Shown here in pieces: positions 9,813 through 19,576 of a stretch of 64,000 nucleotides of DNA. The notes beneath the pieces were generated by a model, which worked only from the letters and a program-made list of their open reading frames with translations, was not told the origin of the DNA and made no database searches. The stretch's first letter is position 1. Each line of letters begins with the position of its first letter. Source of the DNA: Bremerella volcania. GTDB taxonomy: Bacteria; Planctomycetota; Planctomycetia; Pirellulales; Pirellulaceae. The position numbers were made by a program, and so were the translations under genes. The DNA is taken from contig NZ_CP036289.1 in the NCBI RefSeq assembly GCF_007748115.1, forward strand, positions 682,001-746,000, read 5' to 3'.

Positions 9813-10200
9813 TTAGTAGCTGAACTCGCTCAACGTCTCGTTCAGTTTCGAAGCCAGCGAGGTCATGCGAGTTCCGACGCTGCCCGTCTTGGCGGCATCG
9901 CTCGACGTTCGCTTGGCGACGTCTTCTACTTGGGCGATGTTGCGGCTGACCTCGGCACGGGCTTCCGTCGACTGATCGAGGCTGTGCGAGACCGACTGAA
10001 CTCCGCCAGCGACCGCGGTTCACTGCTCGGAGATGCTCTGAGCGACGCAACGTTGTTCTTCCACGGCGGCTGCGATCGTGGTCGAAATGTTGTGAACTTG
10101 CTTCACGACATTGTCGGCGTCGGAAATCGTTTCCACGGCCAAGCTGGCCGAGGATTGAATGCCAGCGATGCGCGAACGAATGTCATCGTAATCAGCGTGA
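9813..10200 (-). pseudogene. remnant of a methyl-accepting chemotaxis protein
   Basis: Read on the minus strand, this segment encodes the C-terminal signalling/adaptation helix of a chemotaxis receptor: the ISTTIAAAVEEQ and SISEQ blocks, then TAVAGGVQSVSHSL and a tail ending LNETLSEFSY. An in-frame TGA at 10020-10022 falls between SISEQ and TAVAGG, where the family usually has a valine codon. Upstream of about 10200 the homology stops without a ligand-binding, HAMP or full coiled-coil region. It is therefore a truncated, nonsense-mutated fragment, not an active gene. A selenocysteine reading is unlikely, as no SECIS-like context was recognised and the protein is truncated anyway. Confidence 0.7.
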
Positions 10201-10462
10201 TGACCAGTTCCAACTTGATTCCCCGCACGTATCCCTGAGAGAGGCAAGCCAGGCGAGGAATGTCGAAGTAGTTGTCCAGCGGGTACCCGCGACAATCTGA
10301 GTAGTTCCGTTCCGTCTGAATCGATTGCACGGAAGATCATCCCTCTTCCGTTGGACCAGAGTTGCCTTGAGGGATGTGGTAGAAACGCGACTGTCGCGGT
10401 GAATTTTTTCGGGAAAACCAATTGCCGAAAGGACATCAACCAGGGCAATTAGTCTTGGGTTG

Positions 10463-10663
10463 TTAAGCCTGAAGGAGAGTTTGGTCAGCATTCTCGGGCA
10501 GCATCTTGAATAATGCTTCACGAGCCTGATCGTAGGACCGGTAGGTGGCGGGATCGATCAGATAACCGCGCTCTTGGCGAGCCGTATCTTCCGGCAGTTG
10601 TCCTGGCGTGACTTGGGCAATGGTGAGGCTTTGATTCACCTCGATGATGGCAAAACGGACCAT
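10463..10663 (-). CDS. small conserved-looking hypothetical protein
   Basis: A 66-residue protein starting MVRFAIIEVN. It has a strong ribosome-binding site (AAGGAG, 7 nt before ATG 10663), which I used to choose this start over an upstream one. It is soluble, has no cysteines and looks like a compact alpha/beta protein: a beta strand at the start, then acidic and aromatic helices. I do not recognise the family. It stands alone, followed by the decayed chemotaxis-receptor fragment, with no obvious partner gene. Confidence 0.6.
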   Translation of the reverse strand: MVRFAIIEVNQSLTIAQVTPGQLPEDTARQERGYLIDPATYRSYDQAREALFKMLPENADQTLLQA

Positions 10664-11015
10664 GTTGGACTCCTTTGTGAGAACAGATGCACAATCAAAT
10701 CCAAATGCCGAGCGTCCCAATTTCCGCCTAGAACGTTGCGACATCGTCGCTATTTCCTTGCGACGAATACTCCTTATCTCGGTAGTTTCTCAGCTGCCAG
10801 AGAAACTGTAAATGGGAAAAATTTCACAATGTCTGATATTCATCGAGACTGAACAAAAGGTGGCTATCTTGTAGTCACCCTCGCGCAAAACGATACGGAC
10901 TGAGGACATGGTTGGAAAGAAATTGGCCACGTCGCAAAGTGCCTGCATGCGGCTGCCAGCAGAGTCCAGGTGCATAAGTCTGAGCGGACTCTGCGAGAGG
11001 TTTTCCGTTAGCGAC
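10664..11015. other. intergenic region of about 350 nt
   Basis: No gene is supported here. It should hold the promoter of the small minus-strand gene at 10463. At 10959-10994 a 9-bp inverted repeat (GCAGAGTCC with GGACTCTGC) lies downstream of the minus-strand DUF1501 gene and may help end that operon; it has no T-run. Confidence 0.4.
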
Positions 11016-12443
11016 TTAACCGAGCCCAAGGACTTTCATTTCTGCCCGTCCTTCGTTCATGTCGATTCGTTCAGGTCGACCCTTGTGGCGATAGATGAGC
11101 TTGGTGTGGTCGACACCAAGCACACGCATGATGGTTGCATGAAGATCGTGAACGTGTAGCGGATTCTCGACCGCTTTCAGCCCGAGATCATCCGTGGCAC
11201 CAATGGTGCGACCGCCTGGTATGGCGCCACCGGCCATCCACATGGTGAACCCAGTCGGGTTGTGATCCCGACCATTCCCTTTTTCCGACATGGGAGTACG
11301 ACCGAACTCCCCCCCCCAGATCACAAGCGTTTCATCCCAGAGACCTCGACGTTTGAGGTCTTTCAGCAAGCCGGCAATAGGCTTGTCGACCTCCTTGCAG
11401 AGCTTGCCATGGTTGCCTTCGATATTGGAATGGGCATCCCAGCCGCTTCCAGCTCCGCTGTAGAGTTGAACGAAACGAACTCCATTTTCGACGAGCCGAC
11501 GAGCCAGCAGGCAGTTGTTGCCGAAAACGTTCGTTTCCTTCTGGTCGATACCGTAAAGCTGCTTGGTCTCTTCTGTTTCGCTGCTCAGGTCGACAATGTC
11601 CGGTGCTGCAGACTGCATGCGAAAGGCTAGCTCGTACGACTTGATTCGAGCTTCCAGCTCCGAGTAGTCTTCTCGCTCCGCGGCGTGCTCGCGATCTAAC
11701 TGACTGAGGAAATCGAGTTTCGCCTTCTGACGTTTGGATGTGATGTGGCTGGGCGGATTCAGGTTCAAGATTGGATCGGCGCCTGACTTGAACTGAACGC
11801 CCTGATAGGCGGCCGGCATGAAGCCGCTGCCCCAGTTTCGCGACCCGTTGACCGGTTGGCCTTTGCCGTCGGTCAGTACTACGAAAGCAGGCATGTCCTG
11901 GTTTTCCGTTCCCAGGCCATATGTTGCCCAGGCACCCAGGGAAGGGCGACCACCAATGACGTGACCGGTATTCATCTGACAAACGCCGGACGAGTGGTTG
12001 ATGCCGTCCGATACGCACGATCGAATCACGCACAGGTCATCGGCGCAGGTCGCAATTTCAGGGAACCAGTCCGAAACCCACAAGCCACTTTCTCCGTGCT
12101 GCTTCCACTTGCGAGGGCAACGCATCAAGGGAGCATCGTTTTCTCCCATCGCCAGGATCACCTTCCCGAAGCTTTCGGGAAGCTTCTGGCCGGCCAGTTC
12201 ATTGAGCAGGGGCTTTGGATCGAACAGGTCGATATGGCTCGGGCCACCTTCCATGAACAGGAAGATCACATTCTTCGCCTTGGCGGGAAAGTGGGTCGTC
12301 TTCGGAGCCCGGGGATCGGCCGGCGCGGCAGAAGCGGATTGCGCCATAAGGGCGGCCAGAGCCATCGCGCCAAAGCCACCGCCCGACTTGGCCAAAAATT
12401 CGCGGCGAGTGGTTGGGACTTCAATATGAGGTTGATTGTTCAT
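11016..12443 (-). CDS. DUF1501 family Tat-exported protein
   Basis: A 475-residue DUF1501 protein, which belongs to the alkaline-phosphatase/sulfatase fold superfamily but lacks the formylglycine motif. The N-terminus carries a twin-arginine signal (TRREFLAKSGGGFG, residues 12-25) and an Ala-rich cleavage region. Family landmarks are FMEGGPSHIDLFDPK, SGVCQMNTGHVIGG, GWDAHSNIEGNH and the C-terminal EFGRTP/GRDHNPTGFTMW blocks. GGAGGGAG precedes the ATG. In planctomycetes these genes almost always follow a DUF1549/DUF1553 cytochrome gene, as here (47-nt gap); the enzymatic role of the pair is not established. It is last in the ECF sigma operon. Localisation is probably periplasmic after Tat export of a folded, metal-containing protein. 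Confidence 0.9.
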   Translation of the reverse strand: MNNQPHIEVPTTRREFLAKSGGGFGAMALAALMAQSASAAPADPRAPKTTHFPAKAKNVIFLFMEGGPSHIDLFDPKPLLNELAGQKLPESFGKVILAMGENDAPLMRCPRKWKQHGESGLWVSDWFPEIATCADDLCVIRSCVSDGINHSSGVCQMNTGHVIGGRPSLGAWATYGLGTENQDMPAFVVLTDGKGQPVNGSRNWGSGFMPAAYQGVQFKSGADPILNLNPPSHITSKRQKAKLDFLSQLDREHAAEREDYSELEARIKSYELAFRMQSAAPDIVDLSSETEETKQLYGIDQKETNVFGNNCLLARRLVENGVRFVQLYSGAGSGWDAHSNIEGNHGKLCKEVDKPIAGLLKDLKRRGLWDETLVIWGGEFGRTPMSEKGNGRDHNPTGFTMWMAGGAIPGGRTIGATDDLGLKAVENPLHVHDLHATIMRVLGVDHTKLIYRHKGRPERIDMNEGRAEMKVLGLG

Positions 12444-12490
12444 GGCGATTCTCCCTCCGGAGTTTCGGTATAAGGCACGAACTAAGCGGG

Positions 12491-15400
12491 CTAGTCGACG
12501 AATTGGAATTCGCCGGAATTCAATAAAACGTGGCAGTAGTCGCTCAACGCAATCAGAATCGGCCCCAGGCCGCGTCGATCAGAGCGTCGCGAAAGTTCCA
12601 GTTCTCGCTCTGCATTGGCGGTGTCGGCCAACGGACCGTTGGGATTGGAGCGAACGAATTGCCACATGCCGACCGTATCGTCGGTGACAGGATCATTCGG
12701 AGTATTGATCAGGATTTGAGATTCCTCGTTGATTGCATTTCGCGTCAATCGAACGTCATCGATAAGACCGTCCCAATTGTGCGGGCTCTGGGCATCGCGG
12801 CCGCCGACACTGAAGCGAAGCGAATCGGAACCACAGTCGCCCACGATGGAATGCTTGACGACAACCGTTTCCAGTTCCGATTCGTCATACGACATGTCGC
12901 GTGCGTAGAACGTGGCCGTGCCGGCGTCAAAGTCGACCGAAGCAGCAACATAGTAGGGCTTGTCGGAAGGGATACGAATATTGGACGGAACTACTTCGTA
13001 CTTCACCTTGCCGCTCTTATCCTTGCCGATCAGTTGCAGGATCAGGTTTCGGGGGCGATACGCTGACTTGTCACTGGTGATTCCAAAGTTCCAGCCAGGC
13101 GTCGATTGCGATCCATTCCAATGAGCCGCGATCGTACGAACCGAGGCATCCTTGAATAGGGTTCGATTGAAAACCAACGCTTCGATCGTAAAGTTGTGCG
13201 AAGGGAGAGCCTTGGTGTCCGGGAGCGTCAAAAACTGATGAGGCGTTTCATCGCTAATATTGAACGCCGTACTCCAGCGCTGCATCTGAGGTTCATCAAG
13301 CAACGCCGTGGAAGGGAGCTTGCCATCTTTAGCCTTGGTGAGGTCGCGGTTGTAGGCGACTTGCTCTTCGATGAATGACACAGCCGCTTCAAGTTCCTCA
13401 GGCCGGGGCATTCTACCGAAGCACTCTCGGAAGCTTTCACGAACGATGGCTTCGTAGTCGGTGCCATGCTCGCGGTTGAGTCGCCTCGCCATCGCTTCCG
13501 ATCGTTTCAGAGTCCAGTCGCCATTGAACATCAACAGCGATTGGGTCGCGGTGGTGGTGGCATTCCGCTGGGTAACACTGGCAAACCCGGTGGGGGAATC
13601 GAAGCTTTCCAGCAGTGCGTCCGGAGAATTACGCATCTTCTTGGTGAAGACGGTACGCACGGCACTGTTGCTGGACGATGCTGGGCCTCCGGTCTTGTTT
13701 TGAAGTTCGCCACTGACGGCCAGCATCGCGTCGCGAATCTGTTCGGCTTCCAAACGATGGGCAGGGAATCGCCACAGCAACCGATTCTTCGGATCGACCA
13801 TTTTGGCGACTTCCGGAACTTCAATCAACGAGGACTGACGATAAGTCGCCGATAGCAGGATCTGGCGATGAATTGGTTTGAGTCGCCAGCCGTTCTCGAT
13901 AAATTGGCTTGTCAGCCAGTCCAACAGCTGAGGGTGCGTGGGGGGTTCGCCCAGGCGACCGAAGTCGCTGGCATTGGAAGAGAGACCCATGCCAAAGTGA
14001 TATTGCCAAACCCGATTGACGATGACTCGCGGCGAAAGAGGGTTGTCGTCTCGGCAAAGCCACTTGGCGAGCGCGGCACGTCGTCCACTACTTTTCGCGT
14101 TAGCAATCGAAGAACGATCAATCTCTGCGTCGCCAGGTTCCAAAATGGTCAAGAAGCCGGGCTTGATCTCGCGTTGCGAACGTTCGTCTGGGATGGTCGT
14201 CGCAGCGATCGTCCCTTCAGCATCCCCGGCAATGTCGGCGACGGGAGGTCGCTTGGGCTTGCTACCGACGACATCCTGTAGCTTCTTTTTCAGGTCTTCC
14301 CATGTCTGTTGCTTATCCTTGGGAATTCGGCCTTGCAGGCGGTCGTACTCAAACTCGACCTGTTTTTCGACAAGGTAAAAGATTTGGTTTTCGTACGTAG
14401 TCCGCTGGTCAGCCGGTTTCCAGTACATTTCCTGGACTTCTTCAGGAAACATCTCGACTGCTTTTCGCCGGGCACTTTCGCGCGGTTTCTTTTCGATCTC
14501 GGCAATCTGGTCCAATAGATCCCGATGCTTGGCCTCCCATTTAGCCAACTCGTCCTGATACTTCTTAAGTTCTTCGTCGGTGGCCAATGGGTGTGAATCT
14601 TTCCAGACCAACGGCTTGAAGAACGCCTGCAGACGATAGTAGTCATCCCGCAAGATCGGATCGAATTTGTGGTTGTGGCAGTGAGCACAAGCAATGCCCA
14701 TCCCCAGAAACACATCGCCCACGGTATCGGTCAGTTCATCATTGATGAGGACCTGTTGCCCTTCAGCGTCGCGACTGTTGTACTCGTACACACCGCCGCG
14801 CAGAAAGTACGTGGCGACAAGGGCATCCGGATCGTCCGGGGCAACCTCATCCCCAGCTAACTGTTCGGTCATGAACTGCTTGTACGTCTTGTCTTCATTC
14901 AGACTCTTGATCACGTAGTCGCGGTAGCGGTACGCCAGCGGCCGATAGGCATCCTGGCGATAACCATCGGAGTCGGCATAGCGAACGACGTCCAGCCAAT
15001 GGGTCGCCCAGCGTTGTCCATAACGGGGATCGGCCAAGACCTTGTCGACCAGCTCTTCGTATGCCGCAGGGCTCGGGTCGCTGACGAATGTACTCACTTC
15101 TTCCGGAGTCGGCGGTACGCCGAGCATGTCGAAATAGAGACGCCGGATCAGGTCTCGCGGCTCGGCTGGCGGTGCCGCGGACAGCTTTTGATCTTTCAAT
15201 TTGGCGAGAATGAAATTGTCGATCGGGTTGTGGGTGATTGCTTCTGGGGCGACCTGAGGAACGTCAGGCTGTTCGACCGGCTGGAATGCCCACCAGGCAC
15301 GGTCTTCCTCGGTGAACAGTTCGTCCTCTCGCGTTTCGCCTGGGTGTTCAGGCCAGTAGGCACCATTCTTAATCCATGTCTCGAGGATGGCGATCTGCTC

Positions 15401-15721
15401 GTCTGGGAGCGGAGCCGAAGGGGGCATCTCGTAGCTTTCGTACTTCACCGCAGCTAGGAGTTCGCTTTCGTCCGGCTTGCCGGGGACCACAATCGGACCG
15501 CTGCTGCCACCTTTCATGAAGTGGTTGCGGCGGTCGAGACGCAGGTCTGACTTTTGCTCTTTCGCACCATGACACTCAAAGCAGTGCTGAGCCAATAAAG
15601 GGCGAACTTTCGTTTCGAAAAAGATCGCTTGCTTATTGTCATCCGCAGCAATTGCGGGTGAAATCAGTCCCGTCAAAAGCAGCAGTGCCAGTGACGTGAG
15701 TGGGCGAAGGGAAATTGGCAT
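12491..15721 (-). CDS. DUF1549/DUF1553 planctomycete cytochrome with LamG-like domain
   Basis: A 1076-residue secreted multidomain protein. After a signal peptide (1-25) comes a c-type cytochrome motif CFECH (Cys47, Cys50, His51) in a domain of the PSCyt1 type. DUF1549 follows (around 170-380), then DUF1553 (around 540-800). Residues from about 850 look like a LamG/concanavalin-like beta-sandwich (WNGSQSTPGWNFGI, WDGLIDDVRLTRN), which usually binds carbohydrate. It lies 3 nt after the FecR-like gene and 47 nt before the DUF1501 gene, so one transcript is likely. By context it is thought to work with DUF1501 partners on extracellular polymers, perhaps with electron transfer through the heme; that chemistry is inference. 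The very long form with LamG is a common planctomycete variant. Confidence 0.9.
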   Translation of the reverse strand: MPISLRPLTSLALLLLTGLISPAIAADDNKQAIFFETKVRPLLAQHCFECHGAKEQKSDLRLDRRNHFMKGGSSGPIVVPGKPDESELLAAVKYESYEMPPSAPLPDEQIAILETWIKNGAYWPEHPGETREDELFTEEDRAWWAFQPVEQPDVPQVAPEAITHNPIDNFILAKLKDQKLSAAPPAEPRDLIRRLYFDMLGVPPTPEEVSTFVSDPSPAAYEELVDKVLADPRYGQRWATHWLDVVRYADSDGYRQDAYRPLAYRYRDYVIKSLNEDKTYKQFMTEQLAGDEVAPDDPDALVATYFLRGGVYEYNSRDAEGQQVLINDELTDTVGDVFLGMGIACAHCHNHKFDPILRDDYYRLQAFFKPLVWKDSHPLATDEELKKYQDELAKWEAKHRDLLDQIAEIEKKPRESARRKAVEMFPEEVQEMYWKPADQRTTYENQIFYLVEKQVEFEYDRLQGRIPKDKQQTWEDLKKKLQDVVGSKPKRPPVADIAGDAEGTIAATTIPDERSQREIKPGFLTILEPGDAEIDRSSIANAKSSGRRAALAKWLCRDDNPLSPRVIVNRVWQYHFGMGLSSNASDFGRLGEPPTHPQLLDWLTSQFIENGWRLKPIHRQILLSATYRQSSLIEVPEVAKMVDPKNRLLWRFPAHRLEAEQIRDAMLAVSGELQNKTGGPASSSNSAVRTVFTKKMRNSPDALLESFDSPTGFASVTQRNATTTATQSLLMFNGDWTLKRSEAMARRLNREHGTDYEAIVRESFRECFGRMPRPEELEAAVSFIEEQVAYNRDLTKAKDGKLPSTALLDEPQMQRWSTAFNISDETPHQFLTLPDTKALPSHNFTIEALVFNRTLFKDASVRTIAAHWNGSQSTPGWNFGITSDKSAYRPRNLILQLIGKDKSGKVKYEVVPSNIRIPSDKPYYVAASVDFDAGTATFYARDMSYDESELETVVVKHSIVGDCGSDSLRFSVGGRDAQSPHNWDGLIDDVRLTRNAINEESQILINTPNDPVTDDTVGMWQFVRSNPNGPLADTANAERELELSRRSDRRGLGPILIALSDYCHVLLNSGEFQFVD

Positions 15722-15724
15722 AAC

Positions 15725-17455
15725 TTACTCTTCCGTTGAGGTGGGCTCTTCGGGCGAGGCGGAGAAAACAGGCGGGAAGCCCCCGATAAAAACGGGGTCA
15801 ATTAAGTTCTCGTCGTCCATGGCATCTTGAATGAACAATTCGTGAACTTCGGCACCTTCCGGATAGCCAAGATCCGAAAGATCAATACCGGCGGCGATCA
15901 CTTTGGCAGGAACCGCATGAGGGACACCACCGTTGTGATTCGATTGGCAAAGTTCGTCCACGCTACGAATGCGTCGGTCGAATCCGTACAAACGAAAGTT
16001 GCTTAGTTGATGCGAACCATGATCGACGAGCGAGATGTCGTACTCACGAATGGTATGAGACTTCAGACCAGGCTCGAAGTGGGTAGGGGAAACGTGGAAT
16101 GGATCGCCGTCTTCCGGATGAACGACCACGTGCAGATCAAAGAAGATGATGTCCGGGCCGGGAGCATTCACGATTGGCTCGTGGAAGCGAACCGCCAGGC
16201 CTGGCGTCCGTTTGCCCAGGTCTTCGTTGCTGATATCGGGATCTGAAGTCAACGGGATTTCGCTACCACCTGGGTTCAGGATGCCAGTGCAAAGACAATG
16301 ATCGCGATCCAAGTATTCTGCGCGGCGACGTGTGTCATCACCGCTCTTGGGATCAATACTAAGAAGAGGAGTCGTCAGATTGTTGATGTTCTTGTTGACC
16401 TTAAAGTGAATCAAATCGAAGCCAATGAGTTGGTCGACGTCGTAGGTCACGGTCTTACCACCCCGCTGGGCAGTGACCGCCAACAGCTTGTCAGGCTCGG
16501 GATCTCCTTGGGGAGAAACGTCGAACGAGATGATTCGGTCAGGCAGGATCGACTTGTAGGTGCGACCGAACTGCGAGGCATCGCCGGCGGCGACTTCACC
16601 CATCGAGTTGATGACGCGTCCTTCCCCCGCTTCGAGAAGAAGGCCTCCATGAATCGGCTTGCTGGCCTGCTCGGCGGTAAATACCTCGGCGGCTCCTTCG
16701 ATGACTTCAACGTCCGCTTCGCCTGATTCATTGACGCTAATGGAGAACCGCGTTCCTTTATCGACTACTTCGGCCTGAGGAGTCAGGACGCGAAAACCTT
16801 CGGCGCCATCGGGAGCGTAGACCGAGCACTGGCCTACTTTCAAAAGCACGCGTTCGGCAGACTGAACCGCAAAAACGGCAGGTGCCTGGACGATCATCTC
16901 GGCCCCGGTGCGGCTACGAAGCTGAACGCTTCCTTCGACCAGGGCGTAGTCGTGATCCAGGGCAAGCGTATCCCCGGGAGCGAATGCTTCTGGCTCGCCA
17001 AAGAAGCGGCTTCGCGCCAGTTGCATGATCTGCATTTCCGGGTTGGCCTCAGGTCCTGGTTGATCGTCTTCTGGTTTTACTTCTACCGGAGGATCACTCT
17101 GGGCGACCGGATTCTGGTTGGCGATCCAATACACCATGGGAAGAGTAATCATTCCGAGTAGCGTTAGCGCCAATAGCGGCCAGTAACCAATCAGGCTAGG
17201 CGTACGTGTTGGCTGATTGAGCTGCTTCGCAGGGCGAACTACGGCCTGTGGTAAGCTAAGCGTTTGGCGTCCGGTTTCTTCGGCCGCAAGTTTGGCCAGG
17301 CCATACTCCAGGTCCAGGAAAAGGAAGTACTCTTCCCGTGCTTCGGGACTGGCCAAGAGCATTGCTTCCAACTCCGCGTGCTCTTCTGCCGTCAGGCTCT
17401 CGTGAACACTGCGATGTGCTAATTCCGCGAGTCGTTTGTTGGGTTCGATTGTCAT
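15725..17455 (-). CDS. FecR-like anti-sigma/membrane sensor protein
   Basis: A 576-residue protein. Residues 1-85 resemble the small cytoplasmic domain of FecR-like regulators (LAHRSVHESLTAEEHAELEAML). One transmembrane helix lies at about 89-112. A periplasmic FecR domain at about 170-300 contains the typical GQCSVYAPDGAEGFRVLTPQAEVVDKGT type of stretch. The rest (300-576) is a large beta-rich domain of unknown type. The ATG at 17455 overlaps the sigma-factor stop (ATGA), so the two are translationally coupled, as expected for a sigma factor and its membrane regulator. It probably senses an envelope signal, perhaps a glycan, and controls sigma activity. An upstream frame extension overlapping the sigma gene was rejected. 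Confidence 0.88.
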   Translation of the reverse strand: MTIEPNKRLAELAHRSVHESLTAEEHAELEAMLLASPEAREEYFLFLDLEYGLAKLAAEETGRQTLSLPQAVVRPAKQLNQPTRTPSLIGYWPLLALTLLGMITLPMVYWIANQNPVAQSDPPVEVKPEDDQPGPEANPEMQIMQLARSRFFGEPEAFAPGDTLALDHDYALVEGSVQLRSRTGAEMIVQAPAVFAVQSAERVLLKVGQCSVYAPDGAEGFRVLTPQAEVVDKGTRFSISVNESGEADVEVIEGAAEVFTAEQASKPIHGGLLLEAGEGRVINSMGEVAAGDASQFGRTYKSILPDRIISFDVSPQGDPEPDKLLAVTAQRGGKTVTYDVDQLIGFDLIHFKVNKNINNLTTPLLSIDPKSGDDTRRRAEYLDRDHCLCTGILNPGGSEIPLTSDPDISNEDLGKRTPGLAVRFHEPIVNAPGPDIIFFDLHVVVHPEDGDPFHVSPTHFEPGLKSHTIREYDISLVDHGSHQLSNFRLYGFDRRIRSVDELCQSNHNGGVPHAVPAKVIAAGIDLSDLGYPEGAEVHELFIQDAMDDENLIDPVFIGGFPPVFSASPEEPTSTEE

Positions 17456-18021
17456 GCGTCCTCTCCTGTGGCGGCGAGTCGCATCTGGACACAGTGGGCC
17501 AGCTTGCGGCGAATGGTTGCCAACTGATTGTAAAGCGTCTGGGCCGAACGACCGGTGGCGGCCGCCAGGTCGGCGACGGTAGTGGCGCCGCCGTATGCTT
17601 TCCAGACTAATTGCTGTTGATGATCGGTCAGTTTTTTGACGCACAGGCGGAGTGCGGCCAGGTGATCGGGGACGCTCCCCAAATCCTCGCTTCGCTGCTC
17701 TGCTAGAAGGTCTAACAGCGTTTCACTGAATTGCAGGCGGTCTCTCTGAGCCGTTCGCAGGAAATTCTTCACTTCGTAAAAGGCGACGCCGCATGCCCAC
17801 GACAGAAAGTCTCGCTGCTGATCGAACGTGTCAAACTTCTTCCAAAGCAGCAGACTACAGCGTTGGAAAACGTCGTCGGCGTCCGCGTGATGCGGCAGCA
17901 ATGAATAAATATAGGCATGCAGCCGGTCGCAGTCTGCCGAGAAATACGCCAGAAAGTCCGCGTATCGCTGATCTTGCGATTCGTCGTCGAGCGGAGAACG
18001 TTCTGAAAACTCGTAAGACAT
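17452..18021 (-). CDS. ECF sigma-70 factor, planctomycete type
   Basis: A 189-residue ECF sigma factor with region 2 (about 20-95; LHAYIYSLLPHHADADDVFQ and the nearby WACGVAFYEVKNFLR) and region 4 (about 125-180) with helix-turn-helix GATTVADLAAATGRSAQTLYNQL. It fits the Rhodopirellula/Verrucomicrobium family of ECF factors, typically encoded with a FecR-like gene, and that gene overlaps it by 4 nt here. It should direct RNA polymerase to its own operon and possibly to others. A 30-nt element about 70 nt upstream of its start recurs upstream of the DUF1559 gene at 18677-19576 and is a candidate target promoter. Confidence 0.92.
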   Translation of the reverse strand: MSYEFSERSPLDDESQDQRYADFLAYFSADCDRLHAYIYSLLPHHADADDVFQRCSLLLWKKFDTFDQQRDFLSWACGVAFYEVKNFLRTAQRDRLQFSETLLDLLAEQRSEDLGSVPDHLAALRLCVKKLTDHQQQLVWKAYGGATTVADLAAATGRSAQTLYNQLATIRRKLAHCVQMRLAATGEDA

Positions 18022-18090
18022 ATTGCTAAGGCAGGCGTTTTATGGGGGAAGGGTATGAAGCAGCCAATAGCTTCACGGGGCTCTTACCCT

Positions 18091-18120
18091 CTAATCGTAC
18101 GCCTAATGGTTAGTTTACTA
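18091..18120 (-). promoter_or_regulatory. candidate ECF-type promoter element, copy 1
   Basis: On the minus strand this reads TAGTAAA, 12 nt, CGTACGATTAG, with CCATT inside the 12-nt spacer. The same layout, with identical spacing, occurs at 19775-19804. It sits 70-99 nt upstream of the sigma-factor start, so it may be an autoregulated promoter. The match is direct; the promoter function is inference. Confidence 0.5.
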
Positions 18121-18195
18121 CGGAAATCTCGATGAAACCGATTGAATAAAGGGGCATCCCCGCACCTTAAGGGGCGGCAGTACTGGGAAACCTCG

Positions 18196-18624
18196 TTAGC
18201 GGGTTTCCAGTTGAATCACGAAATCGTTCTCGCCTGGACTCACGTGAAATTTGAGTCCGGACGTTTCATACTTTCGGTATCTGTTGGGGAAATTCGGGAC
18301 GGCCACCGCGCCGCCGCCATCTCCGGTCGCTGGGCTGAAAAGGATCACTTCGTGGTCTCCTTCCAGGGCTCCGTCACCATCCTGAAAGGTAGTGAGCCGA
18401 AAGGAACCGTCCGATTGAATTTGCCCGTGAGCTTTGACGATTTCGCCATCTTCGGACGTCGTGCGAAACTTGATAATACCGCCCCCCGCCGGCGATCCAT
18501 TGGCAAGCATGACCGTGCCGGTAACAGGATGGGTGGCGACCGGCGTTTCGCAACCAGCAAGGGGCATCAAGACCAGGGCAACCATCCCAATGCAAAGAGC
18601 GAGACGAGGTGTTGAGGTTTTCAC
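18196..18624 (-). CDS. small lipoprotein with a carboxypeptidase-regulatory-like domain
   Basis: A 142-residue lipoprotein. The signal peptide ends in a lipobox (PLAGC, Cys25), so it should be anchored in a membrane facing the periplasm. The mature part (HPVTGTVMLANGSPAGGGIIKFRT...) is a beta-sandwich of the transthyretin/carboxypeptidase regulatory type seen in many planctomycete lipoproteins. I chose GTG 18624 because the signal peptide starts there and a GGAGG lies upstream; a TTG at 18672 would add 16 unlikely residues. It is 52 nt downstream of a DUF1559 gene, and the same two-gene pairing recurs at 37498-38866. Function unknown, perhaps a partner of the DUF1559 envelope fibre. Confidence 0.82.
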   Translation of the reverse strand: MKTSTPRLALCIGMVALVLMPLAGCETPVATHPVTGTVMLANGSPAGGGIIKFRTTSEDGEIVKAHGQIQSDGSFRLTTFQDGDGALEGDHEVILFSPATGDGGGAVAVPNFPNRYRKYETSGLKFHVSPGENDFVIQLETR

Positions 18625-18676
18625 GGTGTGGCTTGCCTCCGATGCGGGATTGTAAAGAGAAGAGGTTGTCAATCGA

Positions 18677-19576
18677 TTAGAATTCGACGCTAATCACTTC
18701 ACCGTCATCGCGGCTCGCCAGTCGCCCGAGATTGTCTTCATCGATATTGACCTGGATGGGGCGTACACTTGCATCTCCCATGACAAAATTGGTGATGCCT
18801 GGATGAAAGCTGCCAAATACCAGATGTGCAACTCCATCGACGTCATCTCTCATATTGCTGGCCAGCGGGTAGTCTGGGCCGGCTGCTCGCATGGTCGTAT
18901 AGGCCCAGCCACTAAGAATGGGGCCGTCGTGGCCGGTCGTTTCGTCTTTCAGGTTGTCGATTTGAACATGTCGTTCGCCGATCATGATCGTATTGGTCAG
19001 GCCGTCGGTGACCGAAGCGAAGTTCGTCTGACTGCTGTATTTGTCCTTATTGCCCTTGGCCACAATGAGCATGCCCTTTTCCTTGCCCAGTTGGCGAATG
19101 ATGGAGTTGTCGCCACTTGGGCCGCTGACGGTGGCATAGTCCCAGACGGCACCATTGTCGGCGTTGATGGACTGAACGACTTTCGTCAAATCACCTTCCT
19201 GATGGCGACTCGGACAAACGTAACCGGCAACACTGGCTTGTTGGGCAGCCGTCGTTTGATCTTTGTACTTCTTTTTCAGATCGAGTTGATCGAAGAGATT
19301 GTTTTGTTCCATGAAGGGCAGCAGCAAGGCGGACCAGCCAAGGTACTCATATTGAATCCGCGAAGGAGGCAGTTCGCCGTAAGTGTCGTGGAAGTTATGG
19401 ACGGCGAGTCCGACCTGTTTCAAGTTGTTGACGCACTGAGTACGGCGAGCGGATTCGCGCGCTTGCTGAACCGCAGGAAGCAACAAGGCGATCAAAACGC
19501 CAATAATTGCAATGACCACCAAGAGTTCGACAAGTGTAAACCCACCCTTGATGACCGTGGGAGATCGAAGAGCCAT
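18677..19576 (-). CDS. DUF1559 pilin-like protein
   Basis: A 299-residue DUF1559 protein with a type IV-pilin-like prepilin N-terminus: [34 protein letters not shown] follows a short basic leader (cleavage expected before Phe13), the hallmark for PilD-like processing and a hydrophobic helix. The C-terminal domain has the family blocks [22 protein letters not shown] and the conserved [15 protein letters not shown] near the end. Planctomycetes encode dozens of these, probably as minor pseudopilins or envelope fibres. It is followed by a small lipoprotein gene. A copy of the 30-nt element found before the ECF sigma gene lies about 200 nt upstream, hinting at shared control. Confidence 0.9.
   Translation of the reverse strand: MALRSPTVIKGGFTLVELLVVIAIIGVLIALLLPAVQQARESARRTQCVNNLKQVGLAVHNFHDTYGELPPSRIQYEYLGWSALLLPFMEQNNLFDQLDLKKKYKDQTTAAQQASVAGYVCPSRHQEGDLTKVVQSINADNGAVWDYATVSGPSGDNSIIRQLGKEKGMLIVAKGNKDKYSSQTNFASVTDGLTNTIMIGERHVQIDNLKDETTGHDGPILSGWAYTTMRAAGPDYPLASNMRDDVDGVAHLVFGSFHPGITNFVMGDASVRPIQVNIDEDNLGRLASRDDGEVISVEF

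Noticed and set aside
9813-10200. Recoding of TGA as selenocysteine in the chemotaxis-receptor fragment
   Set aside because: The gene is truncated upstream, the position is not a redox site, and no selenocysteine signal was recognised.
11856-12473. 205-codon plus-strand frame opposite the DUF1501 gene
   Set aside because: It is antisense to a strongly supported gene and matches no family; typical shadow in GC-rich coding DNA.
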